Of a stretch of 34,500 nt of DNA, positions 17,260 through 26,576 are shown one piece after another. This DNA is from JBBIRT01 sp037441725 (GTDB taxonomy: Bacteria > Desulfobacterota > BSN033 > UBA1163). The notes under the pieces were generated by a model that saw only the letters and a program-made list of their open reading frames with translations, made no database searches and was not told the DNA's origin. The position numbers and the translations under genes are program-made. The DNA lies in assembly GCA_037441725.1 (NCBI GenBank), contig JBBIRT010000016.1, forward strand, positions 1 through 34,500. Reading direction: 5' to 3'. How positions within the stretch are numbered: position 1 is the first letter of the stretch; each line of letters opens with the position of its first letter.

Positions 17260-18006
17260 ATGAAGAAAACACCTATCCAAAAAGACGAGAGAAAGTTTTA
17301 TATTAAGGTTGGTCTCATTGTTTTTTTTATTTGGGTAATACTATTTGAGTTAGTTGGCCAGTATGCCGCTAAGTTACCGACCCAGGATATTACTTCATTT
17401 ATTGATAAACAAATCCCTCTTATCCCCCCATTTATTTGGTCCTATATGTTTTGCTATATTTTCCCCTTTCTTCCAATTTTTATAGTAAAAGATTACCATC
17501 GCCTCAACGTAACTCTTCTTAGTATTATTCTAGCCAATCTTTCAGCCTTCATTCTCTATCTTCTTTACCCTGTTGCTTTTCCCAGACCCGTGCTTGGTCA
17601 TTCCCTTTCTGAAAAACTCCTCTCCCTTTTATATAAGGTTGATTTTCAACCGGGTGCGAACAAATTGCCAAGCCTTCATGTCACCTTCGCTTGGATTGTC
17701 TATTTGGCATGCCGGAGACAGAGGATTAGCCAATGGGGTGAGGGGTTTATCTTTTTCCTATCAGGGCTTATCACCCTTTCTGCTTTGTTTGTAAAACAGC
17801 ATGTGATTGCAGATATCATCGTAGGTATTGGCTGGGCATTTATAACCTGGACATTGGCGGGGAGACTTTATAAGATTTTTATTGACGGAAAAACAGATCC
17901 TCAGACTGGATTAAGACTGATGATGAAAAAGATTACCCCGCTCATGTTCTCATTTTTTATAATCCTTTTATCTATTATATGTTTTAATTCATATAGAGGG
18001 CAGTAG
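17260..18006 (+). CDS. PAP2-superfamily membrane phosphatase/phosphotransferase
   Basis: About 248 aa with roughly six hydrophobic helices. PAP2 motifs are in order: YPVAFPRPVLG (motif 1), LPSLHVTFAW (motif 2; PSLH instead of the commoner PSGH), and VKQHVIADIIVG (motif 3, catalytic His and Asp). PSLH is typical of the PAP2_3/Aur1-type subgroup that includes inositol-phosphoryl transferases. A lipid-phosphate or phosphotransfer role at the outer membrane face is inferred. ggagagg at 17244-17250 favours ATG 17260 over TTG 17239 or ATG 17242. The inositol-phosphate synthase in the same window makes an inositol-lipid link conceivable but unproven. Confidence 0.75.
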   Translation: MKKTPIQKDERKFYIKVGLIVFFIWVILFELVGQYAAKLPTQDITSFIDKQIPLIPPFIWSYMFCYIFPFLPIFIVKDYHRLNVTLLSIILANLSAFILYLLYPVAFPRPVLGHSLSEKLLSLLYKVDFQPGANKLPSLHVTFAWIVYLACRRQRISQWGEGFIFFLSGLITLSALFVKQHVIADIIVGIGWAFITWTLAGRLYKIFIDGKTDPQTGLRLMMKKITPLMFSFFIILLSIICFNSYRGQ

Positions 18007-18011
18007 CCTCT

Positions 18012-18038
18012 TAAAAGAATTTGGGACAAATTCTTTTA
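18012..18038. terminator. Probable bidirectional terminator hairpin
   Basis: Perfect 12-bp inverted repeat, taaaagaatttg (18012-18023) and caaattctttta (18027-18038), with the 3-base loop gga. It lies between the convergent PAP2 gene and the transhydroxylase-like small subunit. The arms are AT-rich and end in T runs on both strands, so it could stop transcription from either side. Confidence 0.55.
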
Positions 18039-18178
18039 GAACTTATAACCCTTTTAATAAATACCTCCCATCTTTAGATGTTCAAAATCCTTAGAACATT
18101 TCCCTCCCCCTTCCCAAATTAACCCCATAGAATCCACCATCTCTTGAAGATATTTTTAAGTATCATGATGAAGGGTTT

Positions 18179-19000
18179 TTAAACTTCATCATTCTTAGAC
18201 AATGGGATGTGTCCAAGATTGACATCTTTTTCCGTATGGATATTGGTGATAGTCTTTGGAGTGAATCCTTTTGCTTCTATTTTGAGTGAATATGTCCCCA
18301 CCTCTAAATCATTAAACCAGAAGTCACCAAACCCATCTGTGGTTGCTGTCATCTTTTTATCGTTGGAGAGTAGAGTACAGATGGCTCCGATAATTACCTC
18401 TTTATCTACCGGGTTAAAAACAGTTCCTGCCACGAACTTCTTGGGTAGGTTTAGATAATAAACACTCGGTCTGGCACTCAGAGCAGGTTTCATAACCTCA
18501 GATTTGGCAATCAAATCTTTCAATTCGGATTCTTCTCCAAACTTTAGTGCCTGGGTTGGGCAGGCATCAACACATCTGGGTTCTTTCCAACCCCTGTCAA
18601 GTAGGTGGGCACAGCCAGTACATTTTTGAGCAAGGTTAAGGTCTTCATTAAAATAAATAGCACCCAAAGGGCAGGTATCAATACAGGACTTGCAGCCATT
18701 GCATTTCTCTGGGTTGATAATGATCAGTCCATCCTCTCTTCTGTATATGGCACCCTCAATAGGGCAGGCCAATATACAAGGCGCATCCTTGCAGTGCATG
18801 CACAGAACAGGGAGGTAATGCATCTTGACCTTAGGAAATTTTCCCCGGACATACTCATTCAGCTTCAACCAGAATTGGCCGGTGTCGGGCTGTGGCTTGG
18901 CATAGGGGGTCCAGTCGTTGGTGACGTGCTCATCCTTACAGGCGATCTGACAGCAATAACATCCATTGCATCGGGCAATATCGATAACAAAAACTTTCAT
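18179..19000 (-). CDS. Fe-S small subunit of a pyrogallol-transhydroxylase-like molybdoenzyme
   Basis: 273 aa electron-transfer subunit with four ferredoxin-type Cys motifs: CNGCYCCQIAC (11-21), CMHCKDAPCILAC (67-79), CNGCKSCIDTC (100-110), and C127..C130 with C143 and C147. It ends in a carboxypeptidase-regulatory/Cna-like beta domain (about 187-273; KKFVAGTVFNPVDKEVIIGA). That Fe-S plus beta-barrel architecture is the one described for the small subunit of pyrogallol-phloroglucinol transhydroxylase. There is no Tat or Sec signal, so it is predicted cytoplasmic. The start overlaps the large-subunit stop (ATGA), indicating translational coupling. Confidence 0.85.
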   Translation of the reverse strand: MKVFVIDIARCNGCYCCQIACKDEHVTNDWTPYAKPQPDTGQFWLKLNEYVRGKFPKVKMHYLPVLCMHCKDAPCILACPIEGAIYRREDGLIIINPEKCNGCKSCIDTCPLGAIYFNEDLNLAQKCTGCAHLLDRGWKEPRCVDACPTQALKFGEESELKDLIAKSEVMKPALSARPSVYYLNLPKKFVAGTVFNPVDKEVIIGAICTLLSNDKKMTATTDGFGDFWFNDLEVGTYSLKIEAKGFTPKTITNIHTEKDVNLGHIPLSKNDEV

Positions 19001-21687
19001 CGATCTATGTCTCCTTCCACCCAGGCATCGAGGTGCAGACCGGCCCCTGCATCATAATGCCTCCTAAAAGCATCAGGATACTTCTTTCTTAACTCCTCAA
19101 TATTTACCCATTCTACTTCGACCAAGAAGCTACTGACGACCATTCCAGTCGCATTTTTAGATGTCGTATTATGTGGAGATATCGTATTGATCGCACCGCC
19201 CCTGTCAAGCTCTCCTGGCACTATTGGATCGTACCGCGCCCCGTGATCCATATAAACTACCCCGGACATTATTCTCTCGGTTACGTAAGCCCCACCGAGG
19301 ACAGTCCCCCTTTCATTGTATATCTTAACAACATCACCATTTTTGATTCCACGTTTCGCAGCATCCATTGGATTTATCCATAAGGGTTCATATTTATATC
19401 CATCCGGGCCTTTCACTTTACAGGTGGGTGCCTCTCTTGTCCATGAAATATCATCGCATTGGGCATGGACTCGCCAACGACCATGGTTGGACATAAGGAG
19501 GAGAGGGTACTTCTTGGCCCTTTCACTGGAGATCCTATCATCATGGCTCTCTCCTTTTTCAATCCAGTGTGCCACGGGTGGCCTTTCCTTATCATCAGGG
19601 AAGTGCTTAGCCAGGTTTTGGGAAAAGAACTCTATCTTTCCTGAGGGTGTTTTCAACGGATGTTTCTCAGGTTCATCGTAGAACTCCTTCATCCCCGGTG
19701 GTAGTTTCTTCCATTCTGGATCGGTTGGAATGATGAAGTACTCTTTCTTATTGAATTCCTCAAAGTTGATCACCTCTTTTAGGCCCATATTCTCAAAACC
19801 GATTCTCATCCATTCTTCAGCAGACTTACCACCTGTATATTTTTCTAATAGACCGAGTTTCTCGGCTATCATACAGACTGCCTCATAATCGCTCTTTGAC
19901 TCCCCTAAGGGTTCAATGCATTTCCTTCCACGGAGAAGAATAGAATATTGTCCACTTTCCAAGTCTGCAGTGATATCCTCTTCTTCGAACTTAGTGTTAA
20001 TCGGCAGGATGACATCAGCCAAAAGGCAGTCATTCTCGAACCAGGGGTGCTGTGCTAAAATGAATTCTATCTTAGGGCTTCTAAGCCCCTTGATGTATGA
20101 GTTGCTATCGTTCCAGCAGGTTATCCAGCACGGAGAATCTGTCCATATCATGTGAACCTCTGAGCAGCCTTTGGCAGGGTAGGTATATTTAACGAATTGA
20201 TCTTCAAGCGCGCCGGGAAAGGTTGAATTGCCATACCAACTAATAGGTGGATTGAGAATGGCCTCATGAATGAGATCTTTTGGAATAAACTGAGTTGGGT
20301 TAACCGGTGCAGGTGTTGTAAGTTTTTCTAATTCAGAACGAGCAACTCCTTCCTGATCGAAAGCAGAAGCTCGCTTAGTCTTAATTTCGGTGATGGTATA
20401 GTTAAGTCTTAAATTCTGTGGATGAACCACACCAACTGGCATTGGGCTTAGCTTCGGATACCAGAGGTCACTTAGACCCCATTCGATCATCTTAACCTGG
20501 TGAACGCCTGGCTTGCCCAATCCCTGCATGGCTAAAAGAAGAACCTCAAGCCTCCCTGTCTCAGTGGAATAGGCGCTCCGGATGCCAGGTCCTCTGTTAC
20601 CATGCACTATCGACGTTCTTTTGGAAGCCCATTCCCTTGCCAATGCCTTAATGGTCATGGCTTGGATACCTGTTTTTTCAGAGGCCCATTCGGGTGTTTT
20701 GGGAACTCCGTCCTCTTTGCCTAAGACATAAAGCTCAAACTTTTCGAAACCAAATGTATGGGTCGCAACATAGCTCTTATCATAAGAGCCTTCGGTTATC
20801 CAAACATAGGCTATGGCCAATTGCAGGGCGGCATCCGAATTCGGACTGATAGGTATCCACTAGTCAGCATGAATCGCAGCCCCGTAGTTCAGGTCTGGGC
20901 AGATATATATACTTTTAATACCTAATTTCGTAAACCAATAACATATCCGGCTGGCCATCTGCCCGTTGAATCCCCAGGGTGTTGTTTCCGGATCAAATCC
21001 CCAAAACAAGAGGAGTTGGGAGTTCTCGGCGATGTCAGGAATCAATCTGGCAGAAGGTCCCATCTCACCTACAGGTTCCATCCCCCAGGCATGCTTGGCA
21101 CCCCATGACCACCCCTCCCAACTATCCGGATTTCTTATCTGTAAGGTGTATCCTCCCAACAATGCCAGGAGTTTATTAGCACAGCCATGAGCACTATGGA
21201 TGACCTTTCCCTCTCCATGTCCATCTGACTGGGAAAGGACAGCTTCAGGTCCATATTGTTTCTTAATCCTCATCAGCTCACTCGAAATGATCTCTACAGC
21301 CTCATCCCATGAGATCCTGACATACTTGCTCTTGCCGCGGTTCTGGGGATTTCTCTCCCCTTCGGGGTCCCAGTCCACCCTTTTTAGAGGATAGAGAATT
21401 CGATTGGGGGAATAAACACGTTTTTTATAGCCCAAGCTAAAGGGAGGAAGTAAGGTTTTCATTCCCGGTTCAAAGATCTGGCCATGCGCTTCCATTTTCC
21501 ATGGATTGAGTTGCTTCTCATCGTATTGCCAGTCATAGGATAATGGCCTGATTCTGACTATTTTGCCATGGTTAACATCCACTACAGATGAAAGACCATC
21601 AATCCCAAAGTCTGATAGACTGAGCCCTTTTGTAAATGATTTTTCATTATGATCTCTTCTATCCGTTTGTTTACCTTCTGATGACAT
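18997..21687 (-). pseudogene. Molybdopterin transhydroxylase-like large subunit with in-frame amber codon
   Basis: DMSO-reductase-family large subunit most like pyrogallol-phloroglucinol transhydroxylase, 896 codons against about 875 in the known enzyme. N-terminal ERNPQNRGKSKYVRISWDEAV, the NPDSWEGWSWG segment (Asp188-Ser189-Trp190, the likely Mo-ligand and active-site region) and His157 in SDGHGEG are retained. The C-terminal dinucleotide-binding part follows, with KCIEPLGESKSDYE and SNHGRWRVHAQCDD. Codon 276 is TAG (20860-20862) in otherwise uninterrupted, same-frame sequence (HAD-stop-WIPIS). The homologues' consensus there is ADKW, so one A-to-T change of a Lys codon explains it. Start ATG 21687 follows ggaggagagg. 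There is no export signal. It could be a recent pseudogene, a sequence error or a recoded stop. The 223 bases upstream to dctM hold nothing recognised. Confidence 0.82.
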
Positions 21688-21910
21688 TTTTATCCTCTCC
21701 TCCTTCACCCTAACCCTCATATTCCATGGCTTGAGGACTTCTACAAATTCAAGGAGATAAAAGAACCAGCCCAGCAGATCTTTTAAGACGGGTTCACTCC
21801 ATTCTTTCGTTATTCCTTTGATGAGGCTTCCAACTCTCGGGAGGAGGATATTCCTTTCCTCTCCATTTGGCACTGTATTAAAGGAATGATAATATAGTTT
21901 TAGTTCGGGG

Positions 21911-23206
21911 TTACATGAAGCTGACAAGCCAGAGGGCAATCTGTGGAAATACAACGAGAAGAATTGCCGCCACCACCATTGCCAGCCAGAATGGGGTTAC
22001 CCCTCTAAATATGGTCATTAGGGGCACGTCTTTAGCCACTCCTGCTGTAACATAGACGATGATCCCCACTGGGGGCGTGCACATACCGATGTTTAGTAGG
22101 GTGACTAAAAATACTCCAAACCATACGCCATCAAAACCCATTTTGATAATCAATGGATAAAGGNNNNNNNNNNACACCATCAGGGAGATGCCTTCTATAA
22201 AACATCCCAGAATGATCAATACCACCATAATGATGCCAATGATGATATAGCGCGAGACATTAAGACTGGCGATGTAGGAGGAAAGCTCAAATGGAATTCT
22301 GGTGAGGGCCAGAAAGCGGCTGAAAACAATGGCTCCGATAAGGATAATGAATAGCATGGCTGTAGTCCTGGCCCCAGAGTCCGCCGCCTCCAGCATGGCC
22401 CTGCGGCTAAATCGTCTTGAAACCAACGAGACAATCAGGGATATAAAGGCACCCATTGCAGCCGCTTCTGTAGGGGTAAAAAAGCCACGGTAAATACCTC
22501 CCATAACCAGAGTAAAGATGACGATCACCGCCCAGATGGGTTTTAAAGATCTGACTTTTTCTCTGAAGGGTGCCGCTGGCTCAATGGGTGCGGCTTTGGG
22601 ATCTCGCTTCACCCATAAGAAGATTACCCCTGCAAACAAGACGGCCAGGAGGAGGCCAGGCAGGATGCCAGCAATCAAAAGTTTCCCGATGGACTCCTCG
22701 GTGAGGATACCATAGAGAACAACGACAGAACTCGGGGGAATCAGGATGTCCATGGTCCCCCCTGCAGCCACACAGGCGGTGGCCAGGGCATCGTTATAAC
22801 CACGTCTTTTCATCTCTGGTAACACGATAGAACCAATACTTGCTGCTGTAGCCGTTGCAGAGCCAGAGATAGCCGACCAGACCGCGATGGCTGCGATAGT
22901 AGCCATCGCCATGCCCCCCTTCACATGCCTCACCCAGGTGTTTGCTGCCTCAAAAATGTCCTTTCCTAACCCCCCATAGGATAGGAACATTCCCATCAGG
23001 ATAAACAGTGGAATAACACTTAGGCTATAAGCAGAGGCGGTGGCATAGGGTACCATCCCCAGTAATGTCAGGCCTGATGACGTGTTTGAAAGGTATGCAA
23101 AACCCAGGAATCCCACGATGAGCATGGAGAGTCCAACTTGCATGCGTAAAGCAAACAGGATTAGTAACAGGATGATTCCTAAAATACCTGCAATTTCAGG
23201 GCTCAT
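21911..23206 (-). CDS. dctM: TRAP transporter large permease (DctM)
   Basis: Large membrane subunit of a tripartite ATP-independent periplasmic transporter, 431 aa with about 12 hydrophobic helices. Family segments include SVIPLFILMGMFLSYGGLGKDIF, SGSATATAASIGSIVLPEM, AAGGTMDILIPPSS, FFTPTEAAAMGA and MCTPPVGIIVYV. The N run at 22164-22173 falls in the helix before LYPLIIKMGFD; the frame is kept as written. It overlaps dctQ by 11 bases and is followed by the transhydroxylase-like genes, suggesting that the transported acid is the substrate or a precursor of that enzyme. Confidence 0.93.
   Translation of the reverse strand: MSPEIAGILGIILLLILFALRMQVGLSMLIVGFLGFAYLSNTSSGLTLLGMVPYATASAYSLSVIPLFILMGMFLSYGGLGKDIFEAANTWVRHVKGGMAMATIAAIAVWSAISGSATATAASIGSIVLPEMKRRGYNDALATACVAAGGTMDILIPPSSVVVLYGILTEESIGKLLIAGILPGLLLAVLFAGVIFLWVKRDPKAAPIEPAAPFREKVRSLKPIWAVIVIFTLVMGGIYRGFFTPTEAAAMGAFISLIVSLVSRRFSRRAMLEAADSGARTTAMLFIILIGAIVFSRFLALTRIPFELSSYIASLNVSRYIIIGIIMVVLIILGCFIEGISLMVXXXXLYPLIIKMGFDGVWFGVFLVTLLNIGMCTPPVGIIVYVTAGVAKDVPLMTIFRGVTPFWLAMVVAAILLVVFPQIALWLVSFM
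22164..22173. other. Assembly gap (10 N)
   Basis: Ten N inside dctM, in a conserved transmembrane segment. The missing length may differ from 10. Confidence 0.98.
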
Positions 23207-23723
23207 TTTTTATGGCCTTTTTAAGTGACTTTAAGAAGCTGGAGAGCATCGCAAGGCTGAACATGAAACTCCCGATGGCTGCTACAATTAAAAACGGATA
23301 TACTGGAAGCCTCAACACCCCTGATACGTCATGGGATTCATAAAGGAGTTGAGCATACTTCACCGTTTGCCATGTTACCAGCACAAATATTATTAGGCTG
23401 AAGAGATGGGTGAGAGTATCGATCACAGCCTGGACCTTTGGGGAGAACTTTGAAGTAAAAATATCAATGCTGATATGCTCCCCTTTTACCTGGGTGTAAC
23501 CGATGGCAGTCAGGACAGCAATTGCCAACATGAATTCAGTTAGTTCGAATGCACCTGGTATCGGCCCAAATCCTGGAACAAAACCCACCAGGTATCTACC
23601 GATCACATCTCCTACGGTCAAGAACATCAACAGTAAGAGGACAACCATGGCTATCCAATGTAACCATTTGTTGGGTGGAGTGATGATCCGCTCCACCCAC
23701 TTGACAACTGGATCGATTCTCAT
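23196..23723 (-). CDS. dctQ: TRAP transporter small permease (DctQ)
   Basis: Small membrane subunit, 175 aa, four hydrophobic helices. Typical segments are MFLTVGDVIGRYLVG, IPGAFELTEFMLAIAVLTAIGY and GEHISIDIFTSKF. The frame is open further upstream into dctP, but ATG 23723 (MRIDPVVKW) gives the normal family length and is chosen despite a weak ribosome binding site (agaag). It ends inside dctM, with an 11-base overlap. Confidence 0.9.
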   Translation of the reverse strand: MRIDPVVKWVERIITPPNKWLHWIAMVVLLLLMFLTVGDVIGRYLVGFVPGFGPIPGAFELTEFMLAIAVLTAIGYTQVKGEHISIDIFTSKFSPKVQAVIDTLTHLFSLIIFVLVTWQTVKYAQLLYESHDVSGVLRLPVYPFLIVAAIGSFMFSLAMLSSFLKSLKKAIKNEP

Positions 23724-23790
23724 GGTCTTCTTTAACCCATAATCAGTCTTGGTTCTAAAGACTGCCCTTAAGGATGGGAATAGATTTCTT

Positions 23791-24822
23791 CTATTCGTAC
23801 TTTTTAAGAAGTTCTTTTGTCTTGTTGTAAATCTTTTGACCAGGAAGTCCCTTGGCATTCATATCAGCAATCCATTTTTGATGTATCCCCCCCACAGCTT
23901 CTTTCCACTTAGCCATCTCAGCAGGAGGCATTTCGACAATTTCCACACCAGCGGATTTAGCATCGTTGTAACCCACTTGCCCCTCCGAATCAAATTTAAT
24001 GCCTATTATCTTTGCTAAACGCAACCCGGATAGGTCCATTATAATCTTCTGGTCTGAAGCTGGGATTCTTTCCCATGACTTATTGTTAATCCCCAGGGCT
24101 TGAGCATTGACAAAGAAATGCCCTATCGTTAACCCATTGAGGACAGCATGAAGTTTGAATGTCCTAATAGCGGATGTACCGAGGAGGGTTCCATCCACCA
24201 CGCCTTTTTGGAGTGCATCATAGAGCTCATTGATGGCCATCAGGATTGGCACTGCCCCCAGGGCTTCAGCCGTTGGTTTCAGGGTGTCAGAGCCGATACG
24301 CAGTTTTAATCCTTTGATGTCGTTCACATTACGTACTACCTTTCGGGTGGTCATCAATTGTCCTGTGTCTACTGTCCAAATCGTCAGTACCTTGACGCCT
24401 GCATATTCTGCCTGCATCTCTGGAGAAGTTTCATAGAGTTCCCATAGCGCCTGGCTTCCCTGCTTGGCAGAGGTTGCCATAAAAGGTAGTTCAATGACAG
24501 AAGTTAATGGAAACTTACCTGGTGTATACCCCTGAAGGAACCAGCATAGGTCGGCAACCCCTGTTTTGACCGTATCATATAGCTGCACTGCTGTAGAGAG
24601 GGCCCCTCCTGGATAAATCGTTATCTTTACTCTTCCCTCAGTAGCCTTCTCTACATCTTTTGCCCATTGGTCAAGAATAACATGGACATGGTGCGTGGTG
24701 GCCCAGGCATGAGCCAATTTGAGTTCAACGGGTTTAGAAGAAGATGCTATGACCGGAGTGTTACTAAACATCATTATCACCATGATGAAAATAGTCGATA
24801 AAATGAAACTTTCCTTCTTCAT
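23791..24822 (-). CDS. dctP: TRAP transporter substrate-binding protein (DctP)
   Basis: Periplasmic solute receptor, 343 aa. Signal peptide: MKKESF, then a hydrophobic stretch to about residue 26 with likely cleavage at VIASSS. The DctP/TAXI-distant fold is shown by KLAHAWATTHHVH, GRVKITIYPGGALS, the GLKLRIGSD segment containing the Arg that usually binds the ligand carboxylate, and GVVDGTLLG. ggaggtaaaatc precedes ATG 24822. First gene of the operon dctP-dctQ-dctM-transhydroxylase-like large and small subunits. The ligand is probably a carboxylic acid, but its identity is unknown. Confidence 0.93.
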   Translation of the reverse strand: MKKESFILSTIFIMVIMMFSNTPVIASSSKPVELKLAHAWATTHHVHVILDQWAKDVEKATEGRVKITIYPGGALSTAVQLYDTVKTGVADLCWFLQGYTPGKFPLTSVIELPFMATSAKQGSQALWELYETSPEMQAEYAGVKVLTIWTVDTGQLMTTRKVVRNVNDIKGLKLRIGSDTLKPTAEALGAVPILMAINELYDALQKGVVDGTLLGTSAIRTFKLHAVLNGLTIGHFFVNAQALGINNKSWERIPASDQKIIMDLSGLRLAKIIGIKFDSEGQVGYNDAKSAGVEIVEMPPAEMAKWKEAVGGIHQKWIADMNAKGLPGQKIYNKTKELLKKYE

Positions 24823-24854
24823 GATTTTACCTCCTCTCGTTTTGAAGTGGGTTA

Positions 24855-24884
24855 AATATAATCAAATAAAGAATTATATGTCAA
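24855..24884 (-). promoter_or_regulatory. Sigma70-like promoter of the TRAP/transhydroxylase operon
   Basis: On the minus strand: TTGACA at 24884-24879, 18-base spacer, then TATATT at 24860-24855 (5 of 6 to TATAAT). It lies about 33 bases upstream of the dctP ATG. The consensus -35 makes this one of the better promoters in the window. Confidence 0.5.
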
Positions 24885-25083
24885 GAAGAAAAATCCCAAA
24901 AGGTAATGGATCATGGAAGTGGGGAATCCTATTCGGGTAAGTGGGCCATACCCAAAGGATGACCCCTCACTCATCCTTGATAAAAAGAACCAAACAGCGA
25001 TTCCAATCCACCTTCTAAGATTTTAAAAAAAACCCTATCATGGATGATAAATATACTTTTTGGGTAAGGAATAATTTAAAATT

Positions 25084-25689
25084 TTAAGGAGTATTCATAG
25101 ACATCATCATAAAATCTGCCCAAGTTCCACAACGGTTCCTATAATCAAAGTGTCGGTTATAGTCAGACCAATTCCATAGGGGAGTGTGGGCTGCTTTCAC
25201 ATTGGATAGAAATGGAAGGGTCACATTTTCTAAACGGACTGGGTTCCCATCATGACTCTTCGTCAGGTGCATTTTCATCTCCCCATAAGGCATTTTAAAG
25301 TGGATGGTTTCTTTTTCCTCCTTTATATCTATCTTTATATATTTGACGCCTAAAACCCTCTTCATAATAGCACCGCCGAGGGTATTGACCACTAAACTAT
25401 CGAGGAGTTTACGCTGTTCAGGGGTTGCCTGGTCACTAACATAGATTGCACCCTCAGAGCCTTTCTCGATGACCTCTGCATAGGTTGAATGAGGGAGATC
25501 GCCCAGGTAGATGACAGTTATACCGGCAAGGTCTACCCCATTCGCTTTTCCCTCCTGAATTCTAAAAACCATAAAATACCGACAGCCCCCTTCTTTGTCT
25601 CTGCCAAAATAATAGGGGCAATGTCCTTCCGAGGCACAGGCCTCATTATAGATCCCTTTCAAATACCATCCAGGTGTTAGTCCTTCCAT
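25084..25689 (-). CDS. DUF1326 domain protein
   Basis: 201 aa, resembling the DUF1326 family of unknown function: GWYLKGIYNEACASEGHCPYYFG at the start (paired Cys), VDLAGITVIYLGDLPHSTYAEVI, DQATPEQRKLLDSLV, and a C-terminal WSDYNRHFDYRNRCGTWADF. There is no signal peptide or membrane helix. aaaggagggag precedes ATG 25689. It is on the same strand as, and 261 bases upstream of, dctP. The good promoter between them suggests separate transcription. The role is unknown. Confidence 0.8.
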   Translation of the reverse strand: MEGLTPGWYLKGIYNEACASEGHCPYYFGRDKEGGCRYFMVFRIQEGKANGVDLAGITVIYLGDLPHSTYAEVIEKGSEGAIYVSDQATPEQRKLLDSLVVNTLGGAIMKRVLGVKYIKIDIKEEKETIHFKMPYGEMKMHLTKSHDGNPVRLENVTLPFLSNVKAAHTPLWNWSDYNRHFDYRNRCGTWADFMMMSMNTP

Positions 25690-25883
25690 GAAACTCCCTC
25701 CTTTCTCAATTTTTATAATGACTTGATTAATTTCATCATTGGCCTTGATGACGAAAAATATTTTAACTTACTACCTTTTTACTCCATTTTCTTTAAAAGG
25801 TAAAGATTTTAGTTATCTAAATGTAACTTAGGTCGGTTCGAAAGCAAAAAAGAAATTTTTAAAATTTAATATCAGGAGGCTTT

Positions 25884-25943
25884 ATGTTATATTTAAACCA
25901 TTCCTATCCATTGGGTTTTGTGTTTCTTAGGATGGAAATTTAG
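25884..25943 (+). CDS. Possible 19-residue leader peptide
   Basis: ATG 25884 has a perfect aggagg at 25874-25879 and opens a 19-codon frame ending in TAG at 25941-25943, 17 bases before the lytic transglycosylase ATG (25961). The peptide is hydrophobic (MLYLNHSYPLGFVFLRMEI). The ribosome site is stronger than many real ones here, but a 19-codon frame can occur by chance. It could act as an upstream ORF controlling the next gene. Confidence 0.3.
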   Translation: MLYLNHSYPLGFVFLRMEI

Positions 25944-25960
25944 TATGAGGAGGAAGGGAT

Positions 25961-26567
25961 ATGAAGCTTTTTAACATCATCTTAATCCCATGTAATTCCG
26001 CCAATGATTTCTATTTAAAAATTAAGAAAAAGATGATCCTCCATACAGTCTGGGAGGCCACGAAAATGGTTTTTATGGTTGCACTGGTTCTCTTATTATT
26101 AGTGGAATTCATCCCTATGAAAACGGCAAAGAGGGATTCCCCAACCCAGGAGGTTTTACACCTGGCCAATATGATCCGATGGATTACAGAGGACAAACTT
26201 ACAGAGAACAAAGTATTAAAATATGCAGGGTTCATCTATCAAGCTTCAAAGAGATATGAAGTCAATTGCCATTATCATGGCTGAAAGCAGGTTTCAGGAA
26301 AAGAGCATCAATAGAGAGACAGGGGATTATGGCCTGGGACAGATCAATTGGGAACACTGGGGCAAAGACTATGGTTATACGCCTGAAGAACTTCTTGATC
26401 CTGCAGTCAACATCTTTCTCACCTGTCATGTCTATAAATTTTTTGAAGAAGATTTTGGGAAATACCATCGAGGCCATGGCATTCAATCTAAAGCTTATGT
26501 AGTGAACGTAAAAGGAATGGTTTCTGCCTTGAATGCCTTTTCCGAACTGAAGAAAAAGAATATTTAG
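25961..26567 (+). pseudogene. Membrane-anchored lytic transglycosylase (SLT), frameshifted
   Basis: The 5' frame (25961-26284) encodes a signal anchor (MVFMVALVLLLLVEFIPM) and the start of an SLT domain (KYAGFIYQASKRYEV). The next frame (to 26567) continues it, with SIAIIMAESRF containing the catalytic Glu (codon 26283-26285), TGDYGLGQIN and ELLDPAVNIFLTC. The join falls at about 26260-26275. Three or so residues normally between YxV and AIIxxESRF are missing, so an 8- or 11-base deletion fits better than a one-base error. ggaggaaggg precedes the ATG. The intact enzyme would cleave peptidoglycan. It converges with the envelope operon, with 9 bases between the ends. Confidence 0.75.
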
Positions 26568-26576
26568 AAGAATAGG

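Noticed and set aside
21688..21954. In-frame N-terminal extension of the transhydroxylase-like large subunit
   Set aside because: A strong ggaggagagg stands just before ATG 21687, the extension overlaps dctM and it has no family similarity.
26223..26567. Independent small gene for the second half of the lytic transglycosylase
   Set aside because: There is no ribosome site at 26223, and the product would begin inside the SLT domain that the preceding frame starts.
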